DNA of 64,000 nucleotides from positions 124,001 through 188,000 of the forward strand of contig NZ_JAJPDW010000001.1 in the NCBI RefSeq assembly GCF_021654035.1, in the 5' to 3' direction. The notes under the pieces were generated by a model. The model was not told the origin of the DNA. It ran no database searches and saw only the letters and a list, made by a program, of their open reading frames with translations. The stretch comes from Microbacterium aurantiacum. Its GTDB lineage: Bacteria; Actinomycetota; Actinomycetes; Actinomycetales; Microbacteriaceae. The position numbers and the translations under genes are program-made. Below, piece after piece: positions 1 through 9,252 of the stretch (position 1 is the first letter of the stretch; every line of letters begins with the position of its first letter).

Positions 1-200
1 TGCTGCAGGTGCGCGTCGTCGTGAGCGCCAGCGACTCCGGCCAGCTGTGGGATCTGCGGTGCCTCGTGCGCGAGAAGCTCGCCGAGTGGGTCCGCACCGC
101 TCACCCCGAGGCGCTCCCCCTGCAGCGCGTGCAGATCGGCGAGGAGCCCTCCGGGGCCGGCGCGATGCGGGTGCGCGAGCAGCCGATCCCCGAAGCCTGA
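1..200 (+). CDS. C-terminal fragment, probable MscS-like mechanosensitive channel
   Basis: This frame is open from the left edge and stops with TGA at 198-200, so only about 65 C-terminal residues are present. The visible part starts inside a beta-strand-like stretch (LQVRVVVSA), followed by LWDLRCLVREKL and a short Pro/Glu-rich tail. The pattern of a VRVVVSA strand followed by an LWDLR..VRE.L helix is what I associate with the cytoplasmic end of actinobacterial MscS-family channels, but the fragment is too short to be sure. It converges on the next gene with an 18-bp gap. It could instead be the end of another membrane protein with a soluble tail. Confidence 0.45.
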   Translation, partial: LQVRVVVSASDSGQLWDLRCLVREKLAEWVRTAHPEALPLQRVQIGEEPSGAGAMRVREQPIPEA

Positions 201-218
201 GCGGGACTGGGTCGAGCG

Positions 219-1382
219 CTACAAGGCGTTCCAGATCACCTCGAGCAGCCAGAAGAGCACGAGGCCGACGACGGCGACGATCGACAGCCACGAGAAGCGG
301 CGCCGCAGCCGCTTGCCGGGAGCGGCGACGCCGGGCGGCGGGCGGAGCCCCTCCAGGGGCGGCGCGAACGGCAACGTGTCGTGCGCGGGAGCGTCGGCCG
401 CCCCGGCCGCACGTGCCGCGGCCAGACGGTCGTCGCGCCACCGCGCCCACTGGTCGAGCTTGTCCAGCAGCGCGCCGACCGCCGAGAAGAGCCACGCCCA
501 CGTCGCCGGATCGAGCGTCGAGAACGAGCGGTGCGAGTAGAGGAACAGCCAGTCGTCGACGATCTCGACGTCGAGGGCGGCGGCGTTGTCGATGAAGCGC
601 GCCATGACATCCGGCGTGAACAGGTACAGTGCATCCCGCTCGTACCCGGTGGGGCAGTACAGCGAGAAGTAGCGGTCGAAGTCGCCCTCGAGCCCCAGGC
701 GCTGCTCCTTCTCGAACGACTGCGGGAGGTTCGAGCCGAACAGCCCGTTATTGCCCACGGCGTCCAGCACGATGTGGGGCAGCGGAGTGTCGAGCTTCAC
801 CGCCACGTACCCCCAGCGGTGGGTGCGACTGTTCTTCCCCGATCCGGTCGTGTAGCGGTGATTGCCGAACTCGACCCATCGCGGGCGCTCGCCGCGCAGG
901 ACGTCGTCGGCGCTGCGGGCACGGCCGAGCGAGAAGATCATGCCCGGCAGCGGCGGCGCCGACACCTCCCCCACGAAGCTCATCCCGTTCGCCTGCGCGA
1001 AACGGTCGAGGCGGTACGCGCGGGCGGCCGATCCGAAGTACGTGCGGTAGACGATCACCACCACGGCGCCCACGAAGGCAGCGATCGCGAGCACCGGGAT
1101 GCCCACGCCCACCAGGACGACCAGCACGTCGGTCAGCGCGCCGCTTCCCATGCCGAAGAAGACCGACAGCACCGCGGAGAGGATCGTCGCGCCGATCCAC
1201 ACGAAGAACCCGGCGAACACGACGGCGAGGATCACGCCGACGATCTGCGGCATCCGGAATCCGCCCGTCGACGCGCCCCGCTCCCGCCGCGCCGCCGCGT
1301 GCGCGCGCACGGCGGCGCGGTCGACCGGGTCGGTCAGCGGGCGGGGATCGAACACCCCGATCGGGGACGGTGACGCGGCCAC
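219..1382 (-). CDS. Conserved actinobacterial membrane protein of unknown function
   Basis: The 387-residue product has a soluble Arg/Ala-rich N-terminus, two hydrophobic segments at about 45-75 and 85-112 joined by a Gly-rich turn, a large soluble middle (about 115-330) rich in aromatic residues, and one C-terminal membrane helix ending at the last residue. The start is GTG at 1382, with AAAGGA about 8 nt upstream. No catalytic motif was recognised. It is divergent from the rpsF operon, so the 155 bp between them must hold both promoters. The topology suggests a sensor or envelope protein, but I assign no function. Confidence 0.7.
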   Translation of the reverse strand: MAASPSPIGVFDPRPLTDPVDRAAVRAHAAARRERGASTGGFRMPQIVGVILAVVFAGFFVWIGATILSAVLSVFFGMGSGALTDVLVVLVGVGIPVLAIAAFVGAVVVIVYRTYFGSAARAYRLDRFAQANGMSFVGEVSAPPLPGMIFSLGRARSADDVLRGERPRWVEFGNHRYTTGSGKNSRTHRWGYVAVKLDTPLPHIVLDAVGNNGLFGSNLPQSFEKEQRLGLEGDFDRYFSLYCPTGYERDALYLFTPDVMARFIDNAAALDVEIVDDWLFLYSHRSFSTLDPATWAWLFSAVGALLDKLDQWARWRDDRLAAARAAGAADAPAHDTLPFAPPLEGLRPPPGVAAPGKRLRRRFSWLSIVAVVGLVLFWLLEVIWNAL

Positions 1383-1438
1383 GACGGCATCCTTTCGCGC
1401 GGGGAAGGCATATCCGCTACCATAGGAGGGTTGTCCGC

Positions 1439-1519
1439 ATGACCGTGCACTCGCGCGCGTCCTCGGATGACGTGCAACACACCCTCCTGCTGTCGGGAAA
1501 TGCCCGGCAGCCGTTCTAG
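1439..1519 (+). CDS. Candidate 26-codon leader ORF upstream of rpsF
   Basis: An ATG at 1439 follows a near-perfect Shine-Dalgarno AGGAGGG (1424-1430) with an 8-nt spacer. It opens a 26-codon frame (MTVHSRASSDDVQ... to ...NARQPF) that stops at TAG 1517-1519, 18 nt before the rpsF start. The rpsF Shine-Dalgarno lies between the two. The last third of the ORF overlaps a stable hairpin (1489-1511), so ribosomes translating it would affect that fold. It may be a leader peptide, a small protein, or chance. The strong ribosome site is the main support. Confidence 0.45.
   Translation: MTVHSRASSDDVQHTLLLSGNARQPF
1489..1511 (+). promoter_or_regulatory. Hairpin in the rpsF leader
   Basis: A 9-bp stem (GCTGTCGGG at 1489-1497 with CCCGGCAGC at 1503-1511, one G-T wobble) closes a 5-nt loop 26 bp before the rpsF start. 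rpsF leaders in many bacteria fold into a structure bound by the bS6:bS18 pair. I cannot show that this is that motif, only that a hairpin sits where it would be expected. There is no U-tract, so it is not a plain terminator. Confidence 0.4.
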
Positions 1520-1537
1520 TCCGAAGGAGGTGGGTTA

Positions 1538-1921
1538 GTGACGCACTCGCACCAGTACGAGCTCATGCTCATCCTGAACCCCGAGATCGACGAGCGCCAG
1601 GTTCCCGTGGCCCTCGACAAGTTCCTCAAGGTCATCACGACCGACGGTGGCACGATCGAGAACATCGACATCTGGGGTCGTCGCCGCCTGGCGTACGAGA
1701 TCCAGAAGAAGAACGAGGGCATCTACGCCGTCGTCAACTTCACCGCCACCAGCGCGACGACCGCGGAGCTGGACCGTCAGCTGAACCTCAACGAGCAGAT
1801 CATGCGCACCAAGGTCCTCCGGGCCGAGGAAGCCATCGCGCAGGTCGCCGCTGAGAAGCAGCGCGCCGAGGCCAAGGCCGCCCGCAAGGCTGCCGCACCC
1901 GCCAAGGCTGCGAAGGCCTGA
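1538..1921 (+). CDS. rpsF: 30S ribosomal protein bS6
   Basis: The 127-residue product is bS6, which pairs with bS18 on the platform of the small subunit. The N-terminus [15 protein letters not shown] and the [20 protein letters not shown] stretch are diagnostic. The C-terminus carries the Ala/Lys-rich tail usual in actinobacteria. The start is GTG at 1538 with AAGGAGG at 1524-1530. It is the first full gene of the rpsF-ssb-rpsR-rplI operon and ends 5 bp before ssb. Confidence 0.98.
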   Translation: MTHSHQYELMLILNPEIDERQVPVALDKFLKVITTDGGTIENIDIWGRRRLAYEIQKKNEGIYAVVNFTATSATTAELDRQLNLNEQIMRTKVLRAEEAIAQVAAEKQRAEAKAARKAAAPAKAAKA

Positions 1922-1926
1922 GTCCG

Positions 1927-2439
1927 ATGGCCGGCGAGACGATCATCACCGTGGTGGGAAACCTCACGGCTGACCCCGAGCTGCGGTACACGCAGAACGG
2001 GCTGCCCGTCGCGAACTTCACGATCGCGTCGACGCCGCGCACCTTCGACCGTCAGGCCAACGAGTGGAAGGACGGCGACGCGCTGTTCCTCCGCGCGAGC
2101 GTGTGGCGCGAGTTCGCCGAGCACGTGGCCGGTTCGCTGACGAAGGGCTCCCGCGTCATCGCGACCGGGCGTCTGAAGCAGCGCAACTACCAGGACCGCG
2201 AAGGCAACAACCGCACCTCGATCGAGCTCGAGGTCGACGAGATCGGCCCCAGCCTGCGTTACGCGACCGCTCAGGTCACGCGTGCGTCGGGTGGCGGCGG
2301 TCAGGCCCGTCAGGCGCAGGTCGCCGACGAGCCGTGGTCGACCCCCGGTTCGGCCGGCGGCAACAGCAACTCCGGCAACGCCGGCGGGGCTGACGCGTGG
2401 AGCGCTCCCGGCACCTACGGCGACGACACCCCCTTCTGA
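1927..2439 (+). CDS. ssb: Single-stranded DNA-binding protein
   Basis: The 170-residue SSB has an N-terminal OB fold ([16 protein letters not shown]...; [14 protein letters not shown]...), a Gly/Asn/Ser-rich disordered linker from about residue 120, and the acidic tip DDTPF that recruits replication and repair partners. It coats single-stranded DNA during replication and repair. It starts 5 bp after rpsF, and co-transcription with rpsF and rpsR is the usual arrangement. Confidence 0.98.
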   Translation: MAGETIITVVGNLTADPELRYTQNGLPVANFTIASTPRTFDRQANEWKDGDALFLRASVWREFAEHVAGSLTKGSRVIATGRLKQRNYQDREGNNRTSIELEVDEIGPSLRYATAQVTRASGGGGQARQAQVADEPWSTPGSAGGNSNSGNAGGADAWSAPGTYGDDTPF

Positions 2440-2460
2440 TCCCTCGATCGCACGATCGAC

Positions 2461-2496
2461 AGATCACCGGATGCGTCGCGTCGAGGCATCCGATCT
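2461..2496 (+). other. Intra-operon hairpin between ssb and rpsR
   Basis: The 81-bp gap between ssb and rpsR holds CGGATGC (2468-2474) and its exact complement GCATCCG (2486-2492), flanked by AGAT/ATCT that can extend the stem. There is no T-run, so it is more likely a processing or mRNA-stability hairpin than a terminator. Its arms carry the GGATGC/GCATCC hexamer that recurs in other hairpins here. Confidence 0.5.
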
Positions 2497-2520
2497 CCCT
2501 CTTGAAGTAAAGGAACACAC

Positions 2521-2775
2521 ATGGCTGGAAAGGCAACCGGCGACCGCCGCAAGCCGCGGAAGGGCGCGAAGAACGCCGCTCCCGCGAAGGCGATCCGCGT
2601 CGGCGTCATCGACTACAAGGACGTCGCCACTCTTCGCAAGTTCATCTCGGAGCGCGGGAAGATCCGCGCCCGTCGTATCACCGGTGTCTCGGTGCAGGAG
2701 CAGCGTCTGATCGCCAAGGCGATCAAGAACGCGCGCGAAATGGCGCTCCTGCCTTACGCCGGCGCTGGCCGCTAA
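2521..2775 (+). CDS. rpsR: 30S ribosomal protein bS18
   Basis: The 84-residue product is bS18, partner of bS6. The N-terminus is basic ([13 protein letters not shown]), followed by [22 protein letters not shown] and the family signature [14 protein letters not shown]. No zinc-binding Cys residues are seen, so this is the Cys-less form. The start is ATG at 2521 after an AAAGGAA site. It ends 11 bp before rplI. Confidence 0.98.
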   Translation: MAGKATGDRRKPRKGAKNAAPAKAIRVGVIDYKDVATLRKFISERGKIRARRITGVSVQEQRLIAKAIKNAREMALLPYAGAGR

Positions 2776-2786
2776 GGAGAACCGAC

Positions 2787-3239
2787 ATGGCAAAGCTCAT
2801 CCTCACTAATGAGGTCGTCGGGCTCGGTGGCGCCGGCGACGTTGTCGAGGTCAAGAACGGGTACGCCCGTAACTACCTCATCCCCCAGGGCTTCGCAGTG
2901 GCGTGGTCGCGCGGTGGCGAGAAGCAGGTCGCGTCCATTCGCGCCGCTCGCGACGCCCGCGTGATCCACGACCGCGAAGAGGCCGTGGCGCTGAAGAACA
3001 CGCTCGAGTCGAACAAGGTCCGTCTGGCCGTCAAGGCCGGCGCCGAGGGTCGTCTGTTCGGTTCGGTCAAGACCGCCGACGTCGCCGACGCGGTCAAGAC
3101 CGCCGGCCTCGGCGAGCTCGACAAGCGCAAGATCCACATCACCTCCCCGATCAAGTCGGTGGGCGAGCACGAGGCGACCGTTCGCCTCGCGGAAGACCTC
3201 ACCGCCGTGATCACGCTCCAGGTCGTCGCCGCGAAATAA
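2787..3239 (+). CDS. rplI: 50S ribosomal protein bL9
   Basis: The 150-residue bL9 has the N-terminal RNA-binding domain ([20 protein letters not shown], then [10 protein letters not shown]), the long connecting helix and the C-terminal domain. It binds 23S rRNA near the L1 stalk. The start is ATG with AAGGAG 6-7 nt upstream. It is the last gene of the operon and is followed 23 bp later by a strong terminator. Confidence 0.98.
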   Translation: MAKLILTNEVVGLGGAGDVVEVKNGYARNYLIPQGFAVAWSRGGEKQVASIRAARDARVIHDREEAVALKNTLESNKVRLAVKAGAEGRLFGSVKTADVADAVKTAGLGELDKRKIHITSPIKSVGEHEATVRLAEDLTAVITLQVVAAK

Positions 3240-3262
3240 TCAACGACGGCTCGGCAGAGCAG

Positions 3263-3300
3263 AACGGATGCCGCGGACCTTCGGGTCCGCGGCATCCGTT
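3263..3300. terminator. Bidirectional terminator between rplI and the kinase gene
   Basis: A perfect 17-bp inverted repeat (3263-3279 and 3284-3300) closes on the tetraloop TTCG, with a T-containing run (GTTGTTCTC) on the plus side. It lies between the rplI stop (3239) and the stop of the convergent kinase gene (3310), so it can serve both. The stem ends carry GGATGC and GCATCC. Confidence 0.9.
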
Positions 3301-3309
3301 GTTCTCGGA

Positions 3310-4692
3310 TCAGGGCTTGCCGTTGCCCTTCTCCTCCTTCTTCTCGTTCCCTTTGCCGGAGTTGTTGCCCGGGCCACGGTTGTCGTTCTGGGGCTGCTCC
3401 TCGACGACGGGCTGTTCCTCCACGACCGGCTGCTCCTCCACCACGTCAGGAACCGCCGGGGCAGGGGACTCCTCCACCACCGCGGTGTCCTCCGGATCAG
3501 TCTCTTCCGCCGGCACCTCCACGGCGGGAGCGGGCGTGCTCGCGGGGACGGGGGAGCCGGCGGCGTTGCCCCACCAGATCCCCCCCACCGTGAGGATCGC
3601 CGCGACGACTCCCGCTGCGATGCCGATGGGGACGATCGCCGGACGGCGGCGTCGACGTTCCCGCTTCGCCGCTGGTGCGCCTCCGAGCGATGCGGGCGTG
3701 GGTGAGGGCATGACGGCGGTCCGGCCCGTCTCCGAGCGTGTCTCGATGGCGCCGGCCGCGACATCCGCCGGGACCGCAGGGATGGCCGGGATCCGACGCG
3801 CACCGGGCATCGGTACGGTGTCCTCCGAGCGGGCGAACGCCGCAGCATCCGTGGGCAGCTCCTCCGCGGTCATCAGGACCTCGAGCGCCGTCGGCCGTGT
3901 GCCCGGGTCGGTGGCGGTCATGCGCTCGATGAGCGTCCGCCAGGCGTCGGGGAGGTCGGCGGGGATCTCCGGCGCCGAGGTCAGGCGCGCGGTGAGCGCG
4001 GCGATGCCCTCCGCGCCGTCGAACGCCCGCTCCCCGGTCAGGGATTCGAGCAGCAGGAGGCCGAACGAGTACACATCGGCCGGAGGCGCGGGCGGGGCGC
4101 CCTGCGCCTGCTCCGGGGCGAGGTAGGCCATGGTGCCGACGACGAGACCGGGGTTGGTGAGGCGCTCGGAGTCGAGCAGATGCGCGATGCCGAAGTCGGC
4201 GAGCTTCGCGCGCCACGTGCGTCCGGGGCGTGACGACCGGGTGAGCAGCACGTTGCCGGGCTTGATGTCGCGGTGGATGATGCCCGCGTCGTGCGCATAG
4301 TGGAGGGCGTCGGCGATGTCGACCGCCACGCCGGCCAGCTCCGTCGGATCGACCGGACCTTGCGTGATGAGGTCGCGGAGCGTCAGGCCCGGGATGTACT
4401 CGATCACGAGGTAACCGCCGGCGTCGTCGTCGATCCGGGCATCGAACAGCGTCACCAGGGCATGGTGATTGAGGGAGGCCAGAAGGCGCGTCTCCGACCG
4501 GGCCCGTTCGATGACGTCGGCGTCGCCGGCGGCACCTCGAAGCACCTTCACCGCGACAATGCGTCCGAGCGTGCGGTCGTGAGCGCGGAACACCTTGGCC
4601 ATCCCACCCTCTCCGACGAGCTCGAGGAGGGTGTACCGGCCGTCGAGGGTGGTGCCGATCTGCGGGTCGTGATGCGACGGGGGGTTCGTCAT
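3310..4692 (-). CDS. PknB-like serine/threonine kinase without PASTA domains
   Basis: The 460-residue protein is a eukaryotic-type kinase. It shows a P-loop GEGGMA near residue 28, the catalytic Lys in VAVKVL at about 49, HRDIKPGN with the catalytic Asp at about 141-147, DFG at 166-168, and a truncated APE-like [10 protein letters not shown]. After about 100 Ala/Pro-rich residues comes one membrane helix ([19 protein letters not shown]). A short outside part follows with VVEEQP repeats and a Lys/Glu/Asn-rich end. No PASTA domains are present, so it probably does not sense muropeptides as PknB does. It lies on the minus strand behind two secreted-protein genes, which suggests an envelope role. 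Confidence 0.92.
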   Translation of the reverse strand: MTNPPSHHDPQIGTTLDGRYTLLELVGEGGMAKVFRAHDRTLGRIVAVKVLRGAAGDADVIERARSETRLLASLNHHALVTLFDARIDDDAGGYLVIEYIPGLTLRDLITQGPVDPTELAGVAVDIADALHYAHDAGIIHRDIKPGNVLLTRSSRPGRTWRAKLADFGIAHLLDSERLTNPGLVVGTMAYLAPEQAQGAPPAPPADVYSFGLLLLESLTGERAFDGAEGIAALTARLTSAPEIPADLPDAWRTLIERMTATDPGTRPTALEVLMTAEELPTDAAAFARSEDTVPMPGARRIPAIPAVPADVAAGAIETRSETGRTAVMPSPTPASLGGAPAAKRERRRRRPAIVPIGIAAGVVAAILTVGGIWWGNAAGSPVPASTPAPAVEVPAEETDPEDTAVVEESPAPAVPDVVEEQPVVEEQPVVEEQPQNDNRGPGNNSGKGNEKKEEKGNGKP

Positions 4693-4731
4693 CGACGACT
4701 CCTCTCTGCGATCAGGTGCGCGCGCACGAAT

Positions 4732-4759
4732 ACCGATCCACGTTACGTGGTGGATCGGT
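4732..4759. promoter_or_regulatory. Dyad symmetry upstream of the kinase gene
   Basis: ACCGATCCAC (4732-4741) and GTGGATCGGT (4750-4759) form a perfect 10-bp inverted repeat around an 8-nt centre that is itself partly symmetric (CACG..CGTG). It sits 40-67 bp upstream of the kinase start. It could be an operator or the 3' hairpin of the upstream gene; the separate hairpin at 4793-4831 fits the terminator role better. Confidence 0.45.
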
Positions 4760-4792
4760 TCCGGTCACGGGGGTTGCGCGCGGGCGTCGGGA

Positions 4793-4831
4793 TCGGGGAG
4801 GGCCGGCTCAGGCGGTGCCGACCCTCCCCGA
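4793..4831 (-). terminator. Probable terminator of the chaplin-like gene
   Basis: TCGGGGAGGG (4793-4802) and CCCTCCCCGA (4822-4831) form a 10-bp GC stem immediately downstream, on the minus strand, of the stop at 4836. No clear U-run follows, which is common for terminators in high-GC actinobacteria. Confidence 0.6.
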
Positions 4832-4835
4832 CCGT

Positions 4836-6008
<1,173 letters not shown>

Positions 6009-6094
6009 GGGTGTCTCTCCTGAAAGTTGACTGATCTGAGCGCGCATCGGCGCGCGATGGATGCGGTGCCGCAACGGGAGCGGCGGAGCCGCGA

Positions 6095-7096
6095 TCAGTC
6101 GGGGGAGACGTCGGTGGCGAAGAGGGGCGCCGGTGGCGTCGCGTGGCTCTCGAGTCGACCGCGTCGCACCCAGGCACGGTGTGCGACGAACGGCCCGAGC
6201 GCCGCGAGGGCCAGGGCGCCCGAACCGGTGCCACCCGGTCCGGATGCTGCCGCCGGGAGGCAGAGGCCTCCGGCGAAGAAGGTCGTCGTGGGGAAGGAGT
6301 CGCCACTCGATACGACGGATGCCGCCGTCTGAACGGCAGGAGAGATCGCGTCGGAATGCGCGGCAAAGGCGAACGTCGCGGAGGGCATCGACGAGGCCGA
6401 CGCGACGCCCACGGGCAACGCGGCCTCGACGGGCAGCGACTCAGAGCCGGCACTCGGGACGTCGACCGTGCCCGTACCGTTCGTGATGTCCTCCCCGATC
6501 GGCGGAGCCGTCGGCGCCGGAGTGACGGGATCGATGTCGGGGGCTGCAGGGGCGACCGGCGGAAGGCCGACGGACTCGCCGGTGTCGGAGACGGCGTCGA
6601 CGACCGAGCCGAGGGTTCGATCGGCCGTGCTGCTCAGGTCCGTGACCGCGTCATCCGCTCCGATCCCGGTCACCACGGTGCCCACGACCGGAACCTCGGT
6701 CACGAGATCGACGACCGGCGTGGTGATCGACTCGACGACGCCACCCGTGACGACCTCTGCAACCGGCTGAATGACCGGCTCGGTCACCTCGCCGACCGTC
6801 TCAACGACCGCGGAGACGGGCTCGGCGACCGGCGCGGGAGCGACCTCGACGGCAGACTCCGCGACTCCGCCCACGGTGCCGCCGACGACGTCGACGGTGC
6901 CCGTGACTGCGTTCGCCGCGGTGTCGACGACGCCCACCACGGCACCCAGAAGACCAGGGCGATCGCGATCGTCCTCGGCGGCGTGTGCGGAACCAGAAGA
7001 CCCCGCCAGCGAGATGACCATCCAGGCGAGCGCGAGGAAGCAGCCGGCGAGTGCCAGGCGGAACGTCCTCGACAGCGTCGAGTGCGTCGCTTCCAC
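6095..7096 (-). CDS. Secreted Val/Thr/Pro-rich protein of unknown function
   Basis: I place the start at GTG 7096, which has AGGAGG 5 nt upstream; the frame runs 14 codons further without a better site. The 333-residue product has a signal peptide ([19 protein letters not shown]..., cleavage after AHA at about 38). A long low-complexity region of imperfect VVDTV/VVETV/EPV repeats follows (about 45-200), then a Pro-rich linker. A weak hydrophobic segment near the C-terminus ([16 protein letters not shown]) is followed by basic residues. No enzyme motif is seen. It lies 87 bp upstream of the chaplin-like gene on the same strand, so the two are probably expressed together as envelope proteins. 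Confidence 0.65.
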   Translation of the reverse strand: MEATHSTLSRTFRLALAGCFLALAWMVISLAGSSGSAHAAEDDRDRPGLLGAVVGVVDTAANAVTGTVDVVGGTVGGVAESAVEVAPAPVAEPVSAVVETVGEVTEPVIQPVAEVVTGGVVESITTPVVDLVTEVPVVGTVVTGIGADDAVTDLSSTADRTLGSVVDAVSDTGESVGLPPVAPAAPDIDPVTPAPTAPPIGEDITNGTGTVDVPSAGSESLPVEAALPVGVASASSMPSATFAFAAHSDAISPAVQTAASVVSSGDSFPTTTFFAGGLCLPAAASGPGGTGSGALALAALGPFVAHRAWVRRGRLESHATPPAPLFATDVSPD

Positions 7097-7303
7097 GTTC
7101 ACCTCCTGAGACGGATGCGCGTCGCGCGTCGAGAACACGACGCGGTCGAGAGGGTGCCTGGATCACGGACGTTACCCGCGGCGGTGTGCGTTGTCTATCC
7201 CTTTCCTCTGAAAAGTGGAATGGAAGGGGCCGCTGCGCGGGTGTCCGGCCGCGGGTCTCCATGCCCGTGAATGCAACTCGAGGCGTGTGTCGGGCGTGTC
7301 GAT

Positions 7304-7501
7304 TTGTACACAGGTCCACACAGCACATCAAACCTTCAACGCCTGCTTCAACCCGGAGTTTCTCCACAGGCTGTGAAAGAGAAAAGCCCAGATCAGACGG
7401 GGGCTGTGGTCGCAACTCGGAGATATCCACGGGTTTTGTCCACAGGTGTTGTTCACAGGCGTGACGGCGTTTCCCGCATGTTCTCCACACAGTTATCCAC
7501 A
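7304..7501 (+). promoter_or_regulatory. Cluster of DnaA boxes upstream of dnaB
   Basis: The 557-bp gap before dnaB has no credible gene but holds a run of DnaA-box-like 9-mers, all on the plus strand. Perfect boxes are TTGTCCACA at 7436-7444 and TTATCCACA at 7493-7501. One-mismatch boxes are TTGTACACA (7304-7312), TTCTCCACA (7360-7368 and 7481-7489) and TTGTTCACA (7449-7457). Weaker ones are at 7312-7320 and 7423-7431. Neither dnaA nor dnaN is adjacent. The cluster may let DnaA control dnaB, or may titrate DnaA. Confidence 0.8.
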
Positions 7502-7653
7502 GGGGTGTTTGCGCATGTCGGACCCCCTTCATACCGTGGGGTTCGGCCATCGAGGCACGCCGTCCCGATGGCCTGCTCGCTTTCGCGGGCCCCGCGAACA
7601 CACGGTCTCCGCTCCACCATCCGCATCCCTTTTCGAGGAGGACGACAGCGCAC

Positions 7654-9027
7654 ATGTCGATCGCAGACATCTCGGAAGAGCGACTGGGCGGACCCCGAGA
7701 GTACGAGCGCACGCCTCCTCACGACCTCGTCGCGGAGCAGAGCGCGCTCGGCGGCATGATGCTGTCGAAGGATGCCGTCGCCGACGTCATCGAGTCGCTC
7801 CGCGGCACCGATTTCTACATCCCCAAGCACGAGGTCATCTTCGAGGCGATCCTCACGCTCTATTCGCACGGCGAGCCGACGGATGTCGTCGCCGTCACGG
7901 ACGAACTGATCAAGGCCGGCGAGCTGCAGCGTGCCGGGGGAGCGGATTACCTCCACACCCTCACCTCGATCGTCCCGACCGCGGCGAACGCCGGCTACTA
8001 CGCGTCGATCGTCTCCGAGCGCGCGCTCCTCCGCCGCCTGGTCGAGGCGGGCACCCGCATCGTGCAGATGGGGTACGCCGGGCAAGGCGAGGCGCTCGAC
8101 CTGGTCAACACCGCGCAGGCCGAGATCTACTCCGTCACCGGCGCCGAGGCGGTCGAAGACTACGTCCCGCTGAACGTCGCCGTCGATGCGGCGGTCGAAG
8201 ACATCGAGGCCGCTCGCGGTCGGGACGGCCAGATGACCGGCATCCCGACCGGGTTCTCGGGACTCGATGCCCTCACCAACGGCCTCCACGGCGGCCAGAT
8301 GATCGTCGTGGCCGCACGTCCCGCAATGGGTAAGTCGACCCTCGCGCTCGACTTCGCCCGCGCGGCGGCGATCAAGGCCAACCAGCCGACGATCTTCTTC
8401 TCGCTCGAAATGGGTCGCAGCGAGATCGCCATGCGCCTCATGAGCGCCGAAGCGGCCGTCCCGCTGCAGAACATGCGCAAGGGCACGCTCGACTCCCGAG
8501 ACTGGACGACGATCGCCTCCGTCCGCGGCAAGATCAACGACGCCCCGCTGTACATCGACGACAGCCCCAACATGACGCTCGTCGAGATCCGGGCGAAGTG
8601 CCGGCGGCTTAAACAGCGCGTCGGTCTCAAGATGGTCGTGATCGACTACCTCCAGCTCATGACGAGCGGCAAGCGCGTCGAGTCGCGTCAGCAAGAGGTC
8701 TCGGAATTCTCGCGTGCGCTGAAGCTCCTCGCGAAGGAACTGCAGGTGCCGGTGATTGCGCTGTCGCAGCTGAACCGTGGTCCCGAGCAGCGCGCCGACA
8801 AGAAGCCCGCCATCAGCGACCTGCGTGAATCGGGTTCCATCGAGCAGGATGCCGACATGGTGATCCTGCTGCACCGTGAGGCGGCCTACGAGAAGGACAG
8901 CCCTCGCGCGGGCGAGGCCGACCTGATCGTCGCGAAGCACCGAAACGGTCCGACCGACACGGTTACCGTCGCTTTCCAGGGCCACTTCTCGCGCTTCACC
9001 GACATGGCCGTCGGCGACTTCGGCTGA
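7654..9027 (+). CDS. dnaB: Replicative DNA helicase DnaB
   Basis: The 457-residue hexameric helicase unwinds DNA at the fork. The N-terminal domain (about 20-180) begins HDLVAEQSALGGMMLS. The RecA-like core has the Walker A ARPAMGKST at about 222-229, Walker B VVIDYLQLM, and the late motif SDLRESGSIEQDADMV. The length is that of an intein-free DnaB. The start is ATG with GAGGAGG about 12 nt upstream. The island begins just 21 bp after its stop codon, so dnaB is intact but has lost its native downstream neighbour. Confidence 0.97.
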   Translation: MSIADISEERLGGPREYERTPPHDLVAEQSALGGMMLSKDAVADVIESLRGTDFYIPKHEVIFEAILTLYSHGEPTDVVAVTDELIKAGELQRAGGADYLHTLTSIVPTAANAGYYASIVSERALLRRLVEAGTRIVQMGYAGQGEALDLVNTAQAEIYSVTGAEAVEDYVPLNVAVDAAVEDIEAARGRDGQMTGIPTGFSGLDALTNGLHGGQMIVVAARPAMGKSTLALDFARAAAIKANQPTIFFSLEMGRSEIAMRLMSAEAAVPLQNMRKGTLDSRDWTTIASVRGKINDAPLYIDDSPNMTLVEIRAKCRRLKQRVGLKMVVIDYLQLMTSGKRVESRQQEVSEFSRALKLLAKELQVPVIALSQLNRGPEQRADKKPAISDLRESGSIEQDADMVILLHREAAYEKDSPRAGEADLIVAKHRNGPTDTVTVAFQGHFSRFTDMAVGDFG

Positions 9028-9047
9028 TTGTAGGTTCTCGGCGAAGA

Positions 9048-9086
9048 TGGCGGATTCTTAGATGAAGTGGCGGACAAGTGGCGGAT
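9048..9086 (+). repeat. Left end of island: terminal repeat plus two partial copies
   Basis: TGGCGGATTCTTA (9048-9060) is followed by TGGCGGA at 9068-9074 and TGGCGGAT at 9079-9086, all on the same strand. The first matches the inverted copy at 31551-31563 over 13 of 13 bases. Confidence 0.7.
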
Positions 9087-9252
9087 CCGAAAGATTGGTG
9101 AGAACGATGCGTGTAAGTGCCGTGTCGGTTCCTATCCGAAATGACAGATTCCGCGGGTAGTTGGCATGCACCTAGCAGTCCTGCCATTGGCTGGGGGTGA
9201 AGGGTTACTCGCTCACTCGATTAGGGGCGAACCGGCTACATTCGACAGGCTT

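Noticed and set aside
7304..7501. Main chromosomal origin oriC
   Set aside because: No dnaA, dnaN, rpmH or parAB beside it, and no AT-rich unwinding stretch is evident. The DnaA boxes are kept as a finding without calling it oriC.
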